64,000 nucleotides of DNA from an uncultured Synechococcaceae cyanobacterium. GTDB lineage: Bacteria > Cyanobacteriota > Cyanobacteriia > PCC-6307 > Cyanobiaceae. Below, in pieces: positions 29,973 to 39,318 of this stretch (its first letter is position 1; the number at the start of each line of letters is the position of its first letter). The DNA lies in NCBI GenBank assembly GCA_902572395.1, contig CACGFX010000002.1, positions 40,580 to 104,579 on the forward strand. Direction: 5' to 3'. A model generated the notes under the pieces. The model was given only the letters and a program-made list of their open reading frames with translations. It did no database searches and was not told the origin of the DNA. Made by a program: the position numbers and the translations under genes.

Positions 29973-31544
29973 ATGAAAAAAAAAATTGTTTTATCAATAT
30001 TTATAATTTTAATTTCTTTTTTACAGAATTCTTGCGGCTCAAAAAGAATATCTAAAAAAATCATAGTAGCAAGTTCTGGAAAAATTGAATCTTTAGATCC
30101 AGCTAGAGCAAGTACTCTTAAAGCAATTCAATTAATCAGTTCTCTTGGAGACACATTATATGAATTAAATTCTAACGGAGAATTAATACCTGAATTGGCC
30201 TCGGGGATGCCAGTTATTTCAAAGGATAGACTTCAAATAACTATTAATTTAAGAAAGAATGTTTTCTTTCACGATGGAACTACATTTAATTCAAATGCTA
30301 TGAAGTTTACCTTTGATAGATTCAAAAGAATTGGAACTATGAACTATATTTTAGGAAATAAGATTAAATCAATAGAAACACCAAGTGAATATTCAGTCAT
30401 AATAAATTTGAATAAACCATCAAGTTCTTTAAATGGTTTACTCACATCAGTAAATTTAACTCCAATATCTCCTACATTTTACAAACAATATTCTGATAAG
30501 TTTCTAAATGAAAAATTTGTTGGTACTGGCAAGTATGTGCTGACCAGTTTTTCTAATGAAGTTCAATCAATTGATCCATATTTGAATTATTGGGGTGAAA
30601 AGCCCTTAAATAATGGCGTTAATTTTGTGGGCTATTCAAATTCATCCTCTCTTTTTGGGGCTTTAAAAAGTAAACAAATTGACGTGCTTTTATCAAATTC
30701 AATTGATGATAGTCAGAGAAAAAGATTAAATGATTTAAGCAAAAATCAACAGTTTAATGAAGGTAATAGCCCTTTCACTGAATTAAGTTTTATAAGCCTC
30801 AAAACTAGTTCTTATCCCTTAAGTAATCTTAATTTAAGATTGGCTTTGGCAAAAAGTATTAATAGAAAATTGATTAGTGAGAAAGTAAGTTATGGATTAA
30901 GGCAGCCATCTAGATCAATTATTCCTCCGATATTAAAAAAAGATAATCAAGAACTGTGGCCTAAATATGATTATTTAGAAGCGAGAAGGTTATTGCAAAA
31001 AGAAAATTATTGCAATGGAAATATTCTTAAAATACCCCTTACTTATAGATCGAATGTACCAGCTGACAAGCTTATTGCTCTGACATGGCAAGAAGAAATT
31101 AAAAATTCTTTGAAAGATTGTATTGATATTGAACTCAATGGGGTTGAATCTACAACAGTTTATAAGAATCTAAGTTTAGGAATTTATACGGCAGTTCTTC
31201 TCGATTGGACTGGGGCTTATTCAGATCCAGAGGCTTATCTTACCCCTCTATTAAGTTGTAATGAAATAGTTGACGGCATATGTAAAAAAGGAGAATCAGT
31301 TTACAGCGGTAGTTTTTGGGGATCTAATAAAGTGGAAAGTTTATTTCTTGAGAGTGAAAAAATAAGTGGAATTAAAAGATTAGAAAAACTTGTTGAAATT
31401 GAAAAAATAGCAGCAAGTTCAATACCTTATATTCCTATTTGGATCTCCTCTCAAAAAGCATGGTCACAAAATAAAATATCAAAACCTATTTTTAATGGCG
31501 CAGGAATAATTTCATTGAGTGATCTTGAGTTAATTAATGAGTAG
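29973..31544 (+). CDS. ABC transporter substrate-binding protein (peptide/nickel family SBP_bac_5)
   Basis: 523 residues. Periplasmic binding protein of the dipeptide/oligopeptide class. Seen: an N-terminal hydrophobic export signal (about 3-20) ending LQNSCGS, resembling but not matching a strict lipobox, then the family segments KIESLDPARAS, LGDTLYELNSNGELIPELA, LRKNVFFHDGTTFNSNAMKFTFDR (about 90-110) and, late, IPYIPIW. The bound substrate is unknown; peptides, nickel chelates or other oligomers are all possible. It overlaps the following permease gene by 8 nt, so they are translationally coupled. Confidence 0.93.
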   Translation: MKKKIVLSIFIILISFLQNSCGSKRISKKIIVASSGKIESLDPARASTLKAIQLISSLGDTLYELNSNGELIPELASGMPVISKDRLQITINLRKNVFFHDGTTFNSNAMKFTFDRFKRIGTMNYILGNKIKSIETPSEYSVIINLNKPSSSLNGLLTSVNLTPISPTFYKQYSDKFLNEKFVGTGKYVLTSFSNEVQSIDPYLNYWGEKPLNNGVNFVGYSNSSSLFGALKSKQIDVLLSNSIDDSQRKRLNDLSKNQQFNEGNSPFTELSFISLKTSSYPLSNLNLRLALAKSINRKLISEKVSYGLRQPSRSIIPPILKKDNQELWPKYDYLEARRLLQKENYCNGNILKIPLTYRSNVPADKLIALTWQEEIKNSLKDCIDIELNGVESTTVYKNLSLGIYTAVLLDWTGAYSDPEAYLTPLLSCNEIVDGICKKGESVYSGSFWGSNKVESLFLESEKISGIKRLEKLVEIEKIAASSIPYIPIWISSQKAWSQNKISKPIFNGAGIISLSDLELINE

Positions 31545-32559
31545 AAATTTAAATAAACTACTAAATTATTCCTTATTAAAAATTTCATTAATACCTATAA
31601 TGTTATGGATAATTTCTTCATTAGTTTTTATTTTATTAAGAGTTGCTCCCGGCGATCCTGTCGATGCAATACTTGGATCTGGAGCAGATGAGGTTTCTAG
31701 GGAATTTCTAAGAAATAAATTGGGGCTAAATGAACCTTTAATAAATCAATATTTTTCATATATTAAAAATATATTGCACTTAGATTTTGGCCAATCTCTT
31801 AGTACCCAAGAGCCAGTCCTAAATATTATTATAAAGTCATTGCCTGCAAGTCTTGAGCTTGGATTCTTTTCAATATTAAGTGCCATACTAATAGGATTTC
31901 CACTGGGATTAATTGGCTTAAGAAATAGAGGGAAAAAGACTGATTATATTGCGAGAATATTAGGAATTGCTACATATGCGATCCCTCCCTTTTGGGGTGC
32001 AATGTTAGCTCAATTATTATTTTCTGTATTTTTTAATATTTCCCCAATTGGAGGTAGATTTCCTATATTTCAGCAACAACCTCAAATTACAGGTTTTCTA
32101 GTTTTAGATAGTATTCTTTCAAATAATATTATTGCCTTGAAAGATAGTCTTTATCATCTCGCACTTCCTTCGATTACCCTTGGCTTTTTATTAAGTGGTG
32201 TATTCAGCCGCTCATTAAGAGTAAATTTGGATAAGACATTAAAAAGTGATTATGTAAATGCTGCTATATGTAGAGGAATATCGAGGAAAAAAATATTTTT
32301 AAACCATGCATTGCCTAATGCTCTATTGCCAATTGTCACTATTTCTGGCTTGACTATGGCCTCTTTAGCAGGAGGTGCTCTTTTGTTCGAGGTGACTTTC
32401 TCATGGCCAGGTATAGCTTTAAGATTACATGAAGCTATTTCTCAAAGAGACTATACCTTGGTTCAAGGAATTGTAATTTTTACCTCTATGCTTATAGTCT
32501 CTCTAAATCTCTTCGTGGATATTTTAATCGCATATTTAGATCCACGAATAGAGTACTAA
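31537..32559 (+). CDS. ABC transporter permease (DppB/OppB-type)
   Basis: 340 residues with about six membrane helices. Seen: FILLRVAPGDPVDAILG (about 31-47) and LGLNEPLINQYFSYIKN of the DppB N-terminal region, and the EAA loop ICRGISRKKIFLNHALPNALLPI (about 245-267) that contacts the ATPase. It partners the substrate-binding protein just upstream. No second permease (DppC) or ATPase gene (DppD/F) is nearby, so either these lie elsewhere or this permease works as a homodimer with a shared ATPase. The stop overlaps the convergent hydrolase gene by 4 nt. Confidence 0.93.
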   Translation: MSRNLNKLLNYSLLKISLIPIMLWIISSLVFILLRVAPGDPVDAILGSGADEVSREFLRNKLGLNEPLINQYFSYIKNILHLDFGQSLSTQEPVLNIIIKSLPASLELGFFSILSAILIGFPLGLIGLRNRGKKTDYIARILGIATYAIPPFWGAMLAQLLFSVFFNISPIGGRFPIFQQQPQITGFLVLDSILSNNIIALKDSLYHLALPSITLGFLLSGVFSRSLRVNLDKTLKSDYVNAAICRGISRKKIFLNHALPNALLPIVTISGLTMASLAGGALLFEVTFSWPGIALRLHEAISQRDYTLVQGIVIFTSMLIVSLNLFVDILIAYLDPRIEY

Positions 32560-34106
32560 TTTTCGGAAATTTCTTTTATCGTTTCAATATCTAAAAGATG
32601 GAAGTCAAGTCCCAAATCTCTTTGGTTTTTAACTACATTAGGGATCTTTTGGTCTTTAATATTTTTTAAAAATTCAACTATAAATTTAGTAGATAAATCT
32701 TGTACTAATATTGGCTCTGAACCAATAAAAGATTCACTTATTTTGAAGAGGTCATTATTTTCTTCATAGCTTTTATTAATTCTTATTGGAGAGAAATGAC
32801 TTGCTCCTTCAATAATTAGAAATCTATTTGATGGATTATCTAAAGCATAAAAAACTCTAAATTGTTCATTCATTAACGGTGTAATAAGGTCATAAGTACC
32901 ACCTATTAGAAGAGTTGGTGCTTTAATCCCTGTACTATTTTCTTTTGGCCATAATAGACTTCCAAATGAATTAAAACCTACTATGGCACTGGCCTTATTA
33001 GTGTTATTTTTCTTAGGGAATGGTATTTCACTCAACTGACATTGAAGTAATTTTGATAAATTTGTTACCGCAAAGTCTTTTAATGCCGAATCACATTTTT
33101 CCTCTAGTTGATCAGTAGGTTTCTTGCCTTCATATAAAAGTGCTATTAAAGCACCCAGTGAATGCCCCATTAAAATATAAGAATTATTAGGTAAACCAAA
33201 TTCTCCATTTTCATGAGCTTTCAATACAGCATCTAAATCTTTAATTCTATATAAGTAAAAGTCTGCAATTCCTGGTATTGTTCCCTTACCATTGAGTACT
33301 TCTATCAATGATTCTAAATTACTCCCTCTGTGATCTATGAATAATATTGGCCAGCCTCTTCTAGCCAATTCGTTACCTATCCATTTGAAATTATTAATTT
33401 CGCCTCCAAGTCCTGGCATGAAAATTATCAATTCTTTATCAAAATTTGTTTTATTGCTTTTCCATATTTCAATTTCAAAAGGTTTCACTCGGTGAGGAGC
33501 ATAAATTTTTTTTTCAATTTTTATAAGATCTTTAGTTGATTTTTTATCAGTATTTTTAAAGGCATTTTGTTTAGTTCTTTCAAGTTGATTTAATTTGGAC
33601 AAGAGTTCTTGTTGCATTGATAATTCATTTTTCCATGATGAAATTATTAAAATTAGATTATCAATATCTAGTGAAATTTCTTCTGATGGTAATGCCTTTA
33701 TGATGTCTAAAGTTGAAACTTCTTTTTTTTGATCTAATAAATTTTCTATAGTGTTATATATTTCTGTTCCATTATTGTCATTTGGAACTTTAATGCTTTT
33801 GCTTAATTCTGTAAGAATTTTACGCCCTATCCAACTTCTTAATATTTCTCTATTTAGTCCCTCTTCTTTGAAAACTGGAAATTCTAAAAATTTTGATAAT
33901 TCAAAAACTCTTATAAATCCATTTTTTTTTAACCAATCTATTAATTCTGTTGAATCATCTTTGTATTTTTCTAATTTTGATAATTGTTCTATAGTAAGAG
34001 GGATTTCCATCTCTTCAAACTTAATATTTATCTTTTCAGCAGCCTTTAAACCATTATTAAAAAATAAACTACAAAAACTAAAAAAAATTATAAAAATGTA
34101 TTTCAC
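32556..34106 (-). CDS. Exported alpha/beta hydrolase with N-terminal DUF1400-like domain
   Basis: 516 residues from a GTG start. Seen: a signal peptide (about 1-22, ending GLKAAEK), an alpha-helical DUF1400-like region (about 25-150), then an alpha/beta hydrolase domain with the oxyanion segment IIFMPGLGGEINNFKWIG, DHRGSN, nucleophile Ser in LMGHSLGALIAL, acid in GTYDLITP and the His in EGASHFSP. The triad is therefore complete. Related cyanobacterial proteins are annotated as dienelactone hydrolase-like or lipase-like; the substrate is unknown. The start codon is only 2 bp from that of the divergent MFS gene. Confidence 0.88.
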   Translation of the reverse strand: MKYIFIIFFSFCSLFFNNGLKAAEKINIKFEEMEIPLTIEQLSKLEKYKDDSTELIDWLKKNGFIRVFELSKFLEFPVFKEEGLNREILRSWIGRKILTELSKSIKVPNDNNGTEIYNTIENLLDQKKEVSTLDIIKALPSEEISLDIDNLILIISSWKNELSMQQELLSKLNQLERTKQNAFKNTDKKSTKDLIKIEKKIYAPHRVKPFEIEIWKSNKTNFDKELIIFMPGLGGEINNFKWIGNELARRGWPILFIDHRGSNLESLIEVLNGKGTIPGIADFYLYRIKDLDAVLKAHENGEFGLPNNSYILMGHSLGALIALLYEGKKPTDQLEEKCDSALKDFAVTNLSKLLQCQLSEIPFPKKNNTNKASAIVGFNSFGSLLWPKENSTGIKAPTLLIGGTYDLITPLMNEQFRVFYALDNPSNRFLIIEGASHFSPIRINKSYEENNDLFKISESFIGSEPILVQDLSTKFIVEFLKNIKDQKIPNVVKNQRDLGLDFHLLDIETIKEISEN

Positions 34107-34108
34107 TA

Positions 34109-35338
34109 GTGATTAGTCCAAATAGTTTACAAATTAGCAAAAATTGGTGGCTTCAATTTCCTTATCATTTGAGGTTAATAACCAAGATAAGATTTTTCGC
34201 TGCATTTGGAGCAGGAGGTGTTATTTATTTAACATCACTTATTTTTAATAATCTAGGATTATCGGCGACAGATATTGGACTGGGATTTACCATTTCAGCA
34301 ATAATTGGAACCGTAACAAGACTCTTTACAGGTAATTATCTTAATAAAACGGGAAAAATACAATTTCCGATAATTACTTCTTCAATACTAAGTATTGCCG
34401 CTAGCTTATGCCTCATTTTTTCAAGAGATACTTTTTTGTACATAATTGGACAATCACTTGTTGGGGCTGCTGCAGGAATATATTGGCCTGCTGCCGAGTT
34501 TGGGGTGCCCTATTTTTGTCATCCTATCGAAACACGTAAAGCTTATGCCCTTGTTAGAAGTTCGGAAGCTTTAGGAATATTTCTAGGGGTATTCTTAGGG
34601 GGGTATATGACGAATTTTTTGTATTCTAAATCAATATTTATAAATGATATATTTTGCATGTTAGTTATCACGTATTTAATATCTAAAAATAGTTCTTCTA
34701 TAAAAAGAAACTTAGAAAATTTTCAAAAAAAATTAATAGATCCAATTAATCATGGACAATTGAAATGGAATAAAAATTCAATAATAATAATTTTATCTAT
34801 TTTATTGATAACTACCTCTTTAGCCTTGATACAAGTAACTTTGCCTCTGGATCTTGTTAAAGGTGGAGTATATCGTAATGCATTAAGCAAAGAAATTATT
34901 AGTCTTATAATTTCTATTCAGTTAATTTTATTGTTGTTTTTACAATGGCCTGTCGGTTCTTGGATATCTAAGAAAGAAAGATTATTCGGCTTGAAATTTA
35001 GTTTAATAAATTTCTCTTTTGCTTCATTATTATTATTTATTTCTAGTTATTTAAATATCCCAGCGTTTTATTTAATTTCTTTGGCATTGATTTTAGTAAG
35101 TTTAGGGACTGCTTCATTTCTGCCAACATCTACAGATGTCGTTTTCAGAATAGCTCCTTCAAATAAAAAAGGTTTTGCACTTGCTCTATTATCACAATGT
35201 TTCGCTATGGGTTATTTTTTTGGACCATTTATTTCAGGACGCATATTAGATCTATTTGGTTATGCTTCAATAATCTGGCTTTCAATTTCTTGTTGTTGCT
35301 TTATTGCTTTTACAATTCTATTTAAGAGATTATTTTAA
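34109..35338 (+). CDS. Major facilitator superfamily transporter
   Basis: 409 residues from a GTG start, with about 11-12 hydrophobic helices. Seen: an N-terminal AFGAGGVIYLTSLIF helix, GLGFTISAIIGTVTRLFTG (the loop 2-3 region), GQSLVGAAAGIYWPAAEFGVP in the first half and a similar second half ending in FGPFISGRILDLFGYA. The substrate cannot be deduced. No ATG exists before the first helix, supporting the GTG. The divergent hydrolase starts 2 bp upstream, and the stop overlaps the convergent DUF2834 gene by 4 nt. Confidence 0.9.
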   Translation: MISPNSLQISKNWWLQFPYHLRLITKIRFFAAFGAGGVIYLTSLIFNNLGLSATDIGLGFTISAIIGTVTRLFTGNYLNKTGKIQFPIITSSILSIAASLCLIFSRDTFLYIIGQSLVGAAAGIYWPAAEFGVPYFCHPIETRKAYALVRSSEALGIFLGVFLGGYMTNFLYSKSIFINDIFCMLVITYLISKNSSSIKRNLENFQKKLIDPINHGQLKWNKNSIIIILSILLITTSLALIQVTLPLDLVKGGVYRNALSKEIISLIISIQLILLLFLQWPVGSWISKKERLFGLKFSLINFSFASLLLFISSYLNIPAFYLISLALILVSLGTASFLPTSTDVVFRIAPSNKKGFALALLSQCFAMGYFFGPFISGRILDLFGYASIIWLSISCCCFIAFTILFKRLF

Positions 35339-35706
35339 TTAATCTTTTCTAATTCAATAATTCTTCTCTCTCTTAGAAATAAGAAAAAAGGTGCAGAGAA
35401 TGCGAAGGCTATAAGAAAAGTTCCAATGTATACAACCCACATATTCTTCATGTTTAGTTTTTTTGATTCATTTACTATCCATATAAAAATAGCGCTTGCA
35501 CCTACTAATAAGTCTCTAGAAATTGACTGAGCTGCAGGGTTTGCATTCGCTAAAGAGATGAAGTTATTTATATCAAAGCTGCTTCCATATTCCCTAGCAA
35601 ATTCGAAATTTGCCAACATTGGTAGAACAGCTCCCAAAATTGATAGAAAAAGGTAAAGAAAAGATAGTATCTGTTTATTATCTTTTAAAATGTTAAATGA
35701 ATTCAC
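35335..35706 (-). CDS. DUF2834 family membrane protein
   Basis: 123 residues with three hydrophobic helices (about 14-32, 62-78, 88-108). The pattern of a first helix, a polar segment with NFISLANANPAAQSISRDLLV, and a second helix starting FIWIVNESKKLNM matches DUF2834, which has no known function but is widespread in cyanobacteria and marine bacteria. It is divergent from the PfkB kinase gene with 41 bp between and convergent with the MFS gene. Confidence 0.85.
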   Translation of the reverse strand: MNSFNILKDNKQILSFLYLFLSILGAVLPMLANFEFAREYGSSFDINNFISLANANPAAQSISRDLLVGASAIFIWIVNESKKLNMKNMWVVYIGTFLIAFAFSAPFFLFLRERRIIELEKIN

Positions 35707-35747
35707 TTGTCAAAAATATTTCTTTTAATAATAGTATTTAAAAGCTT

Positions 35748-36617
35748 ATGGTTGTTGAAAAGAATAATAAAGTTGAAGACTATAAATTTAAAAAAGGAAA
35801 TTTAAATTTTGCCGTTGTTGGTCATGTTGAGTGGATAAATTTTTTAAAGGTTGATCAATTACCAAAACCCGGGGTTATTTCTCATTCTGAAAAGTCCCTT
35901 GAGTATCCAGCTGGTGGTGGATCTATTATCGCGAAAATACTTTCTGATTTATCTTTAAACCAAATTCATTTTTTTACGTCATTAGGTAATGATGATTATG
36001 GAGATAAGTGTTTTAAGATTCTCTCAAATATGGGAATTAAGTTGCATGTAGCTTGGCGTGATAAACCAACTAGAAGAGGATTTAGTTTAATTGACTCTCA
36101 AGGTGAAAGAGCAATAACAGTTATTGGAGAAAGGTTAGCTCCAACTCATAAAGACAATTTAGAATGGAACATTTTAAAAAAAATGGACGGAATATTTATT
36201 ACTGCATCTGATTCAGAGATTTTTAAAATGGCTAGATCAGCTTCAATACTGTGTACAACACCAAGGGTAGGATTAAATACAATTAATAATTCAAATGTTC
36301 TTTTAGATGGATTAATAGGCAGTAATCTTGATCCAGGAGAAGTTTTTTCTTTTTCTGAATTATCGTTAAAACCGAAATATACTTTTAAAACTGAGGGAGA
36401 GAAGGGAGGCATAATATTCCCAGGAGGAAGATATAAGGCTCTTAAAAACAAAAAATTAAAGGTTGATTCTTATGGATGTGGTGATTCTTTTGCTGCGGGT
36501 ATTCTTTATGGAATGGCATCTAAATGGGATATAGATAAAAGTTTAAATCTTGCTAAAGTAATGGGAAGAAACGCTAGTGAATTTTTCGGACCATATGCAA
36601 ATAATGATGCAAAATAA
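35748..36617 (+). CDS. PfkB-family carbohydrate/nucleoside kinase
   Basis: 289 residues. Seen: N-terminal VVGHVEWINF, the sugar-binding PAGGGSIIAKIL with double-glycine (about 51-62), THFFTSLGND-type segment FFTSLGNDDYG, and the C-terminal PfkB signature DSYGCGDSFAAGILYG (about 243-258) with the catalytic Asp in GCGD. Ribokinase-like fold; the substrate (a sugar, nucleoside or aminoimidazole-type compound) is not determined by these motifs. Start ATG 35748. The small gene after it begins 16 bp downstream. Confidence 0.92.
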   Translation: MVVEKNNKVEDYKFKKGNLNFAVVGHVEWINFLKVDQLPKPGVISHSEKSLEYPAGGGSIIAKILSDLSLNQIHFFTSLGNDDYGDKCFKILSNMGIKLHVAWRDKPTRRGFSLIDSQGERAITVIGERLAPTHKDNLEWNILKKMDGIFITASDSEIFKMARSASILCTTPRVGLNTINNSNVLLDGLIGSNLDPGEVFSFSELSLKPKYTFKTEGEKGGIIFPGGRYKALKNKKLKVDSYGCGDSFAAGILYGMASKWDIDKSLNLAKVMGRNASEFFGPYANNDAK

Positions 36618-36633
36618 TTGAATTAATACTTAC

Positions 36634-36825
36634 ATGAGCAATCTAGAAAATAAAAATAAAAATATTCTTGTAGAAAACATTATTGTTTTCTTTTTATTTA
36701 CTGTTTTTTTGGTTCTTAAATCTTTGAAAACTTTATCTAGAATTTTTACTTATGGAATCTTAAGAAAAGAAATATTAACTACTAAAAGTAACTTAGGCGT
36801 AGATATTAAAATAAAAATTAAATAG
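36634..36825 (+). CDS. Small single-helix membrane protein
   Basis: 63 residues with one strongly hydrophobic helix (about 14-30) and a basic C-terminus ending DIKIKIK. No motif recognised. It is tightly packed between pfkB-like and the next gene (3 bp to its ATG), so I infer a short transcript of three genes. A function cannot be proposed. Confidence 0.72.
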   Translation: MSNLENKNKNILVENIIVFFLFTVFLVLKSLKTLSRIFTYGILRKEILTTKSNLGVDIKIKIK

Positions 36826-36828
36826 TTA

Positions 36829-37182
36829 ATGAATATATTTTTATTTTTTCTAATTTTAGGAGTTATTTTTTTGGTCTACAAAAAAATTAAATCTAAAAAA
36901 CCAAAGAACTTAAAATTAAATAAATTTAAAAATAAACTTCAAAGCACGCAAACAAATATTGAAAGAATTTTTTTAAGAGAGGAAGAAAAAACCTTTTCAA
37001 ACCCTAATATAAATATCTATATTGGGGGTTATGATAACGAAGAAAATATTAATAGGAAATCTAATATTCACAGAGCAAGGCTTTCAAAATTTAAGAAATC
37101 CAAATTAAATGGTGAAATGATATTTCAAGATGATGAACAAAGGATTTATAAATTTAATAATGGTAAGAAAGTTTATTTATAA
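36829..37182 (+). CDS. Membrane-anchored basic protein, unknown function
   Basis: 117 residues: an N-terminal helix (about 2-18) followed by a Lys-rich soluble tail with IERIFLREEEKTF, NPNINIYIGGYDNEENI and a C-terminal GEMIFQDDEQRIYKFNNGKKVYL that looks like a beta hairpin. Not assigned to a family. It follows the 63-residue membrane protein by 3 bp and converges on the pentapeptide-repeat gene 23 bp downstream. Confidence 0.78.
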   Translation: MNIFLFFLILGVIFLVYKKIKSKKPKNLKLNKFKNKLQSTQTNIERIFLREEEKTFSNPNINIYIGGYDNEENINRKSNIHRARLSKFKKSKLNGEMIFQDDEQRIYKFNNGKKVYL

Positions 37183-37205
37183 AAAGTTTACTTATAGTTT
37201 TTGTT

Positions 37206-37724
37206 CTAACTACACTCAAGACTTTCTCTGGTTGAAACGCCTGTTGTTGGATTAATCCCATCAGCAATTTCACAAAGATTTCTTTGATCTTCGCTGTCAA
37301 GAATAGCGTAAGAAAAATCTGCTCCTTCTATTTGAGCTCCTGCAAAACTGCTACCTGATGCGATCATATTTATTAAAACAGCATTTCTAAGATCTGTTTT
37401 TTGGAAGTTAACTCTATCAGAAAGAGTATCGGTCAGGTCGATTCCATTTAAATTAGAACCTTTTAAATCAGATAGGGTTAAGGTTGTCCCATGTAAATCA
37501 ACGTCACTAAAATCTGCGTCTCTAGCGACTGCTCCAGCTATAGAAGATAAATGAAGATCCTCTCCATGGAAATCAAATCCTGTGATATTAGATCTTACAT
37601 AACTTGGAACTTCATCTCCTTCTCCCTTAACAGCAACATTCGCCCCAGCAAAAACTGGAGAGGATAAAACCAAGAAAGAAAAAGTTATACATAAAAAATA
37701 TCTTAAAAACCTAAAGAATTTCAT
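37206..37724 (-). CDS. Exported pentapeptide-repeat protein
   Basis: 172 residues. Seen: a signal peptide (about 1-27, ending SSPVFAGA) and then pentapeptide repeats of the A(D/N)LxX type, for example [29 protein letters not shown] and DFSYAILD, that fold as a right-handed quadrilateral beta helix. The C-terminus has two cysteines (CEIADG and LECS). Such proteins are common in cyanobacterial lumen or periplasm; their roles are mostly unknown. Preceded by 83 bp with no gene and then the cupin-like gene in the same orientation. Confidence 0.92.
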   Translation of the reverse strand: MKFFRFLRYFLCITFSFLVLSSPVFAGANVAVKGEGDEVPSYVRSNITGFDFHGEDLHLSSIAGAVARDADFSDVDLHGTTLTLSDLKGSNLNGIDLTDTLSDRVNFQKTDLRNAVLINMIASGSSFAGAQIEGADFSYAILDSEDQRNLCEIADGINPTTGVSTRESLECS

Positions 37725-37807
37725 ATTAATAAATTTGAGTAATACTATTTTATAACAATTAGATAATTTTTAAAATTGATGACTAAATTTGGAACTCCTT
37801 TTTAAAA

Positions 37808-38329
37808 TTATTTAACACTATAAATTTTGAATCTAGGCTCTAAATTAGTTATACAATCTAGAAGTTTTTTGTTATCTCTGCTATTCGTAACCTTGAATTC
37901 AGATTCAACTGTACCTTCTTTATCTCTTATAGCTTGATTTAAAACTATGGAACCGTTTTCGTCAGATACTGATCTATGAAAAGTTCCTCTAGGTATTCTT
38001 AAAATGTATCCGCAAGATTCTAATCTAACTTTATAAAAAGGATAATCCCAGCCAAAATTGACAAGAAAAAATGTTCTACCCCCGGAGATAGCCAGTAGAT
38101 TATCTTCTTGATTGTGATGTATGTAAAATTGCCAATTCTTAAATTCTTCATCATTTGGAGGACTAACTGCAGGCCCACTGTGAATAACTAAATCTCTATA
38201 GTTTGATTCATTAACACTAATATCAAAAAATCTTACATCTTTTGTATCGCGAAATTTTTCATAACTTATCAATTCAAACATTTTAGATTTGTTTGATTTG
38301 ATAACTGGAATTTCTAAACTTGAGTTCAA
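37808..38329 (-). CDS. Cupin-like (RmlC-type) protein
   Basis: 173 residues if started at the TTG at 38329, 157 from the ATG at 38281 (MFELISYEK); I see no ribosome binding site that settles it. Beta-rich with a cupin-like core: YIHHNQEDNLLAISGGRTFFLV (conserved His and Gly) then RIPRGTFHRSVSDENGSIVL, as in dTDP-sugar 3,5-epimerase-like folds. No companion sugar-nucleotide genes are present, so an epimerase role is not supported. It lies downstream of the transglutaminase gene with 120 bp between. Confidence 0.82.
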   Translation of the reverse strand: MNSSLEIPVIKSNKSKMFELISYEKFRDTKDVRFFDISVNESNYRDLVIHSGPAVSPPNDEEFKNWQFYIHHNQEDNLLAISGGRTFFLVNFGWDYPFYKVRLESCGYILRIPRGTFHRSVSDENGSIVLNQAIRDKEGTVESEFKVTNSRDNKKLLDCITNLEPRFKIYSVK

Positions 38330-38449
38330 TTTTCTTTAAAGATTAAACAAATGAAAACAGATATACATATCCAAGAACGTATCAATTAACACTAAAAAAG
38401 AAAAATATTATTATTTATATTTTTTTATTTAAGATTAAGAATTTAGTGT

Positions 38450-39307
38450 TTATTTAATTTCAAGAGGTTTGATTTCCCAGGATAAAGTATTTTCTAAATT
38501 ATTTTTTCCTATAAAGTTTCCTGTAATTACAGAGGTTAAATTAGATTTTGAAGAAGATACCAATGTTAAATATCTATCATCTATTAATCCTTTTCCGCTT
38601 GGATCAAAACCTCTCCAACCAGCACCTGGAATATATAATTCAGCCCAAGCGTGTAAATCCAACTCAGAGGGTAAGGGATCTTCAAAATGATAACCACTTA
38701 CAAACCTACTTGGGATACCTATAGACCTGCAAGCTTCAACCATTAGCATTGCTAAATCTCTGCATGAACCTATACGTTCTCTAAGCGTTCTACTAGCCGG
38801 CCATGCTGGACCAGTATGCCTTTTGGTATATTTAACCCGATCTTGAATAATTTCTATTAGTTGGTATGTAAATGATAATGCGTTATTAATGCTTCCTGCT
38901 AAGGCTTCTTGAGCAAGTTCTACTGCAGACGGATCGTGTTGTCCATTTGGCATCCATCCCTCTAATGCTCCCTGTAAATCTCTGTTAATAATGCTTCTAC
39001 AAAAAGGTAATGTTAAGTCTCTATTTTTAACTCCATCAATAATGTTTGGATGTTTAATAGTTTCAACTTCGCTGATTGATTCAATAGTTAAATTATCTGT
39101 TAATCCATTGAATCTGATTCTATTAATCTCTTCTCCGCTGGCAGCAAGTAATGGATAAATAATTTCTGGTTCTGGGGTTATTTTTAATTCAAAATTCTTT
39201 AGCTTTTGGAATCCATTTGACCTTGGCTTTATACATAATCTATGCTCGCCTAATTGAACAGGGTCTTCGTATTTGTATTCAAGTTTGTGAATGTATTTAA
39301 TTCTCAT
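38450..39307 (-). CDS. Transglutaminase-like cysteine peptidase family protein
   Basis: 285 residues. An N-terminal beta-rich Bact_transglu_N-like region (about 1-90) precedes a transglutaminase core with the catalytic triad: Cys in RIGSCRDLAML (about residue 183), His in DLHAWAELYIPG (about 218) and Asp in WRGFDPSGKG (about 234). It is the third gene of a tight run after the ATP-grasp and alpha-E genes (11 bp after the latter). This trio is conserved across many bacteria and has been proposed from comparative genomics to form a peptide-ligation/modification system. Substrate unknown. Confidence 0.92.
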   Translation of the reverse strand: MRIKYIHKLEYKYEDPVQLGEHRLCIKPRSNGFQKLKNFELKITPEPEIIYPLLAASGEEINRIRFNGLTDNLTIESISEVETIKHPNIIDGVKNRDLTLPFCRSIINRDLQGALEGWMPNGQHDPSAVELAQEALAGSINNALSFTYQLIEIIQDRVKYTKRHTGPAWPASRTLRERIGSCRDLAMLMVEACRSIGIPSRFVSGYHFEDPLPSELDLHAWAELYIPGAGWRGFDPSGKGLIDDRYLTLVSSSKSNLTSVITGNFIGKNNLENTLSWEIKPLEIK

Positions 39308-39318
39308 TAATAAATTTA

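Noticed and set aside
38388..38450. Inverted repeat AACACTAAA/TTTAGTGTT
   Set aside because: Nine bases with a 45-nt AT-rich loop; likely chance and not a usable hairpin.
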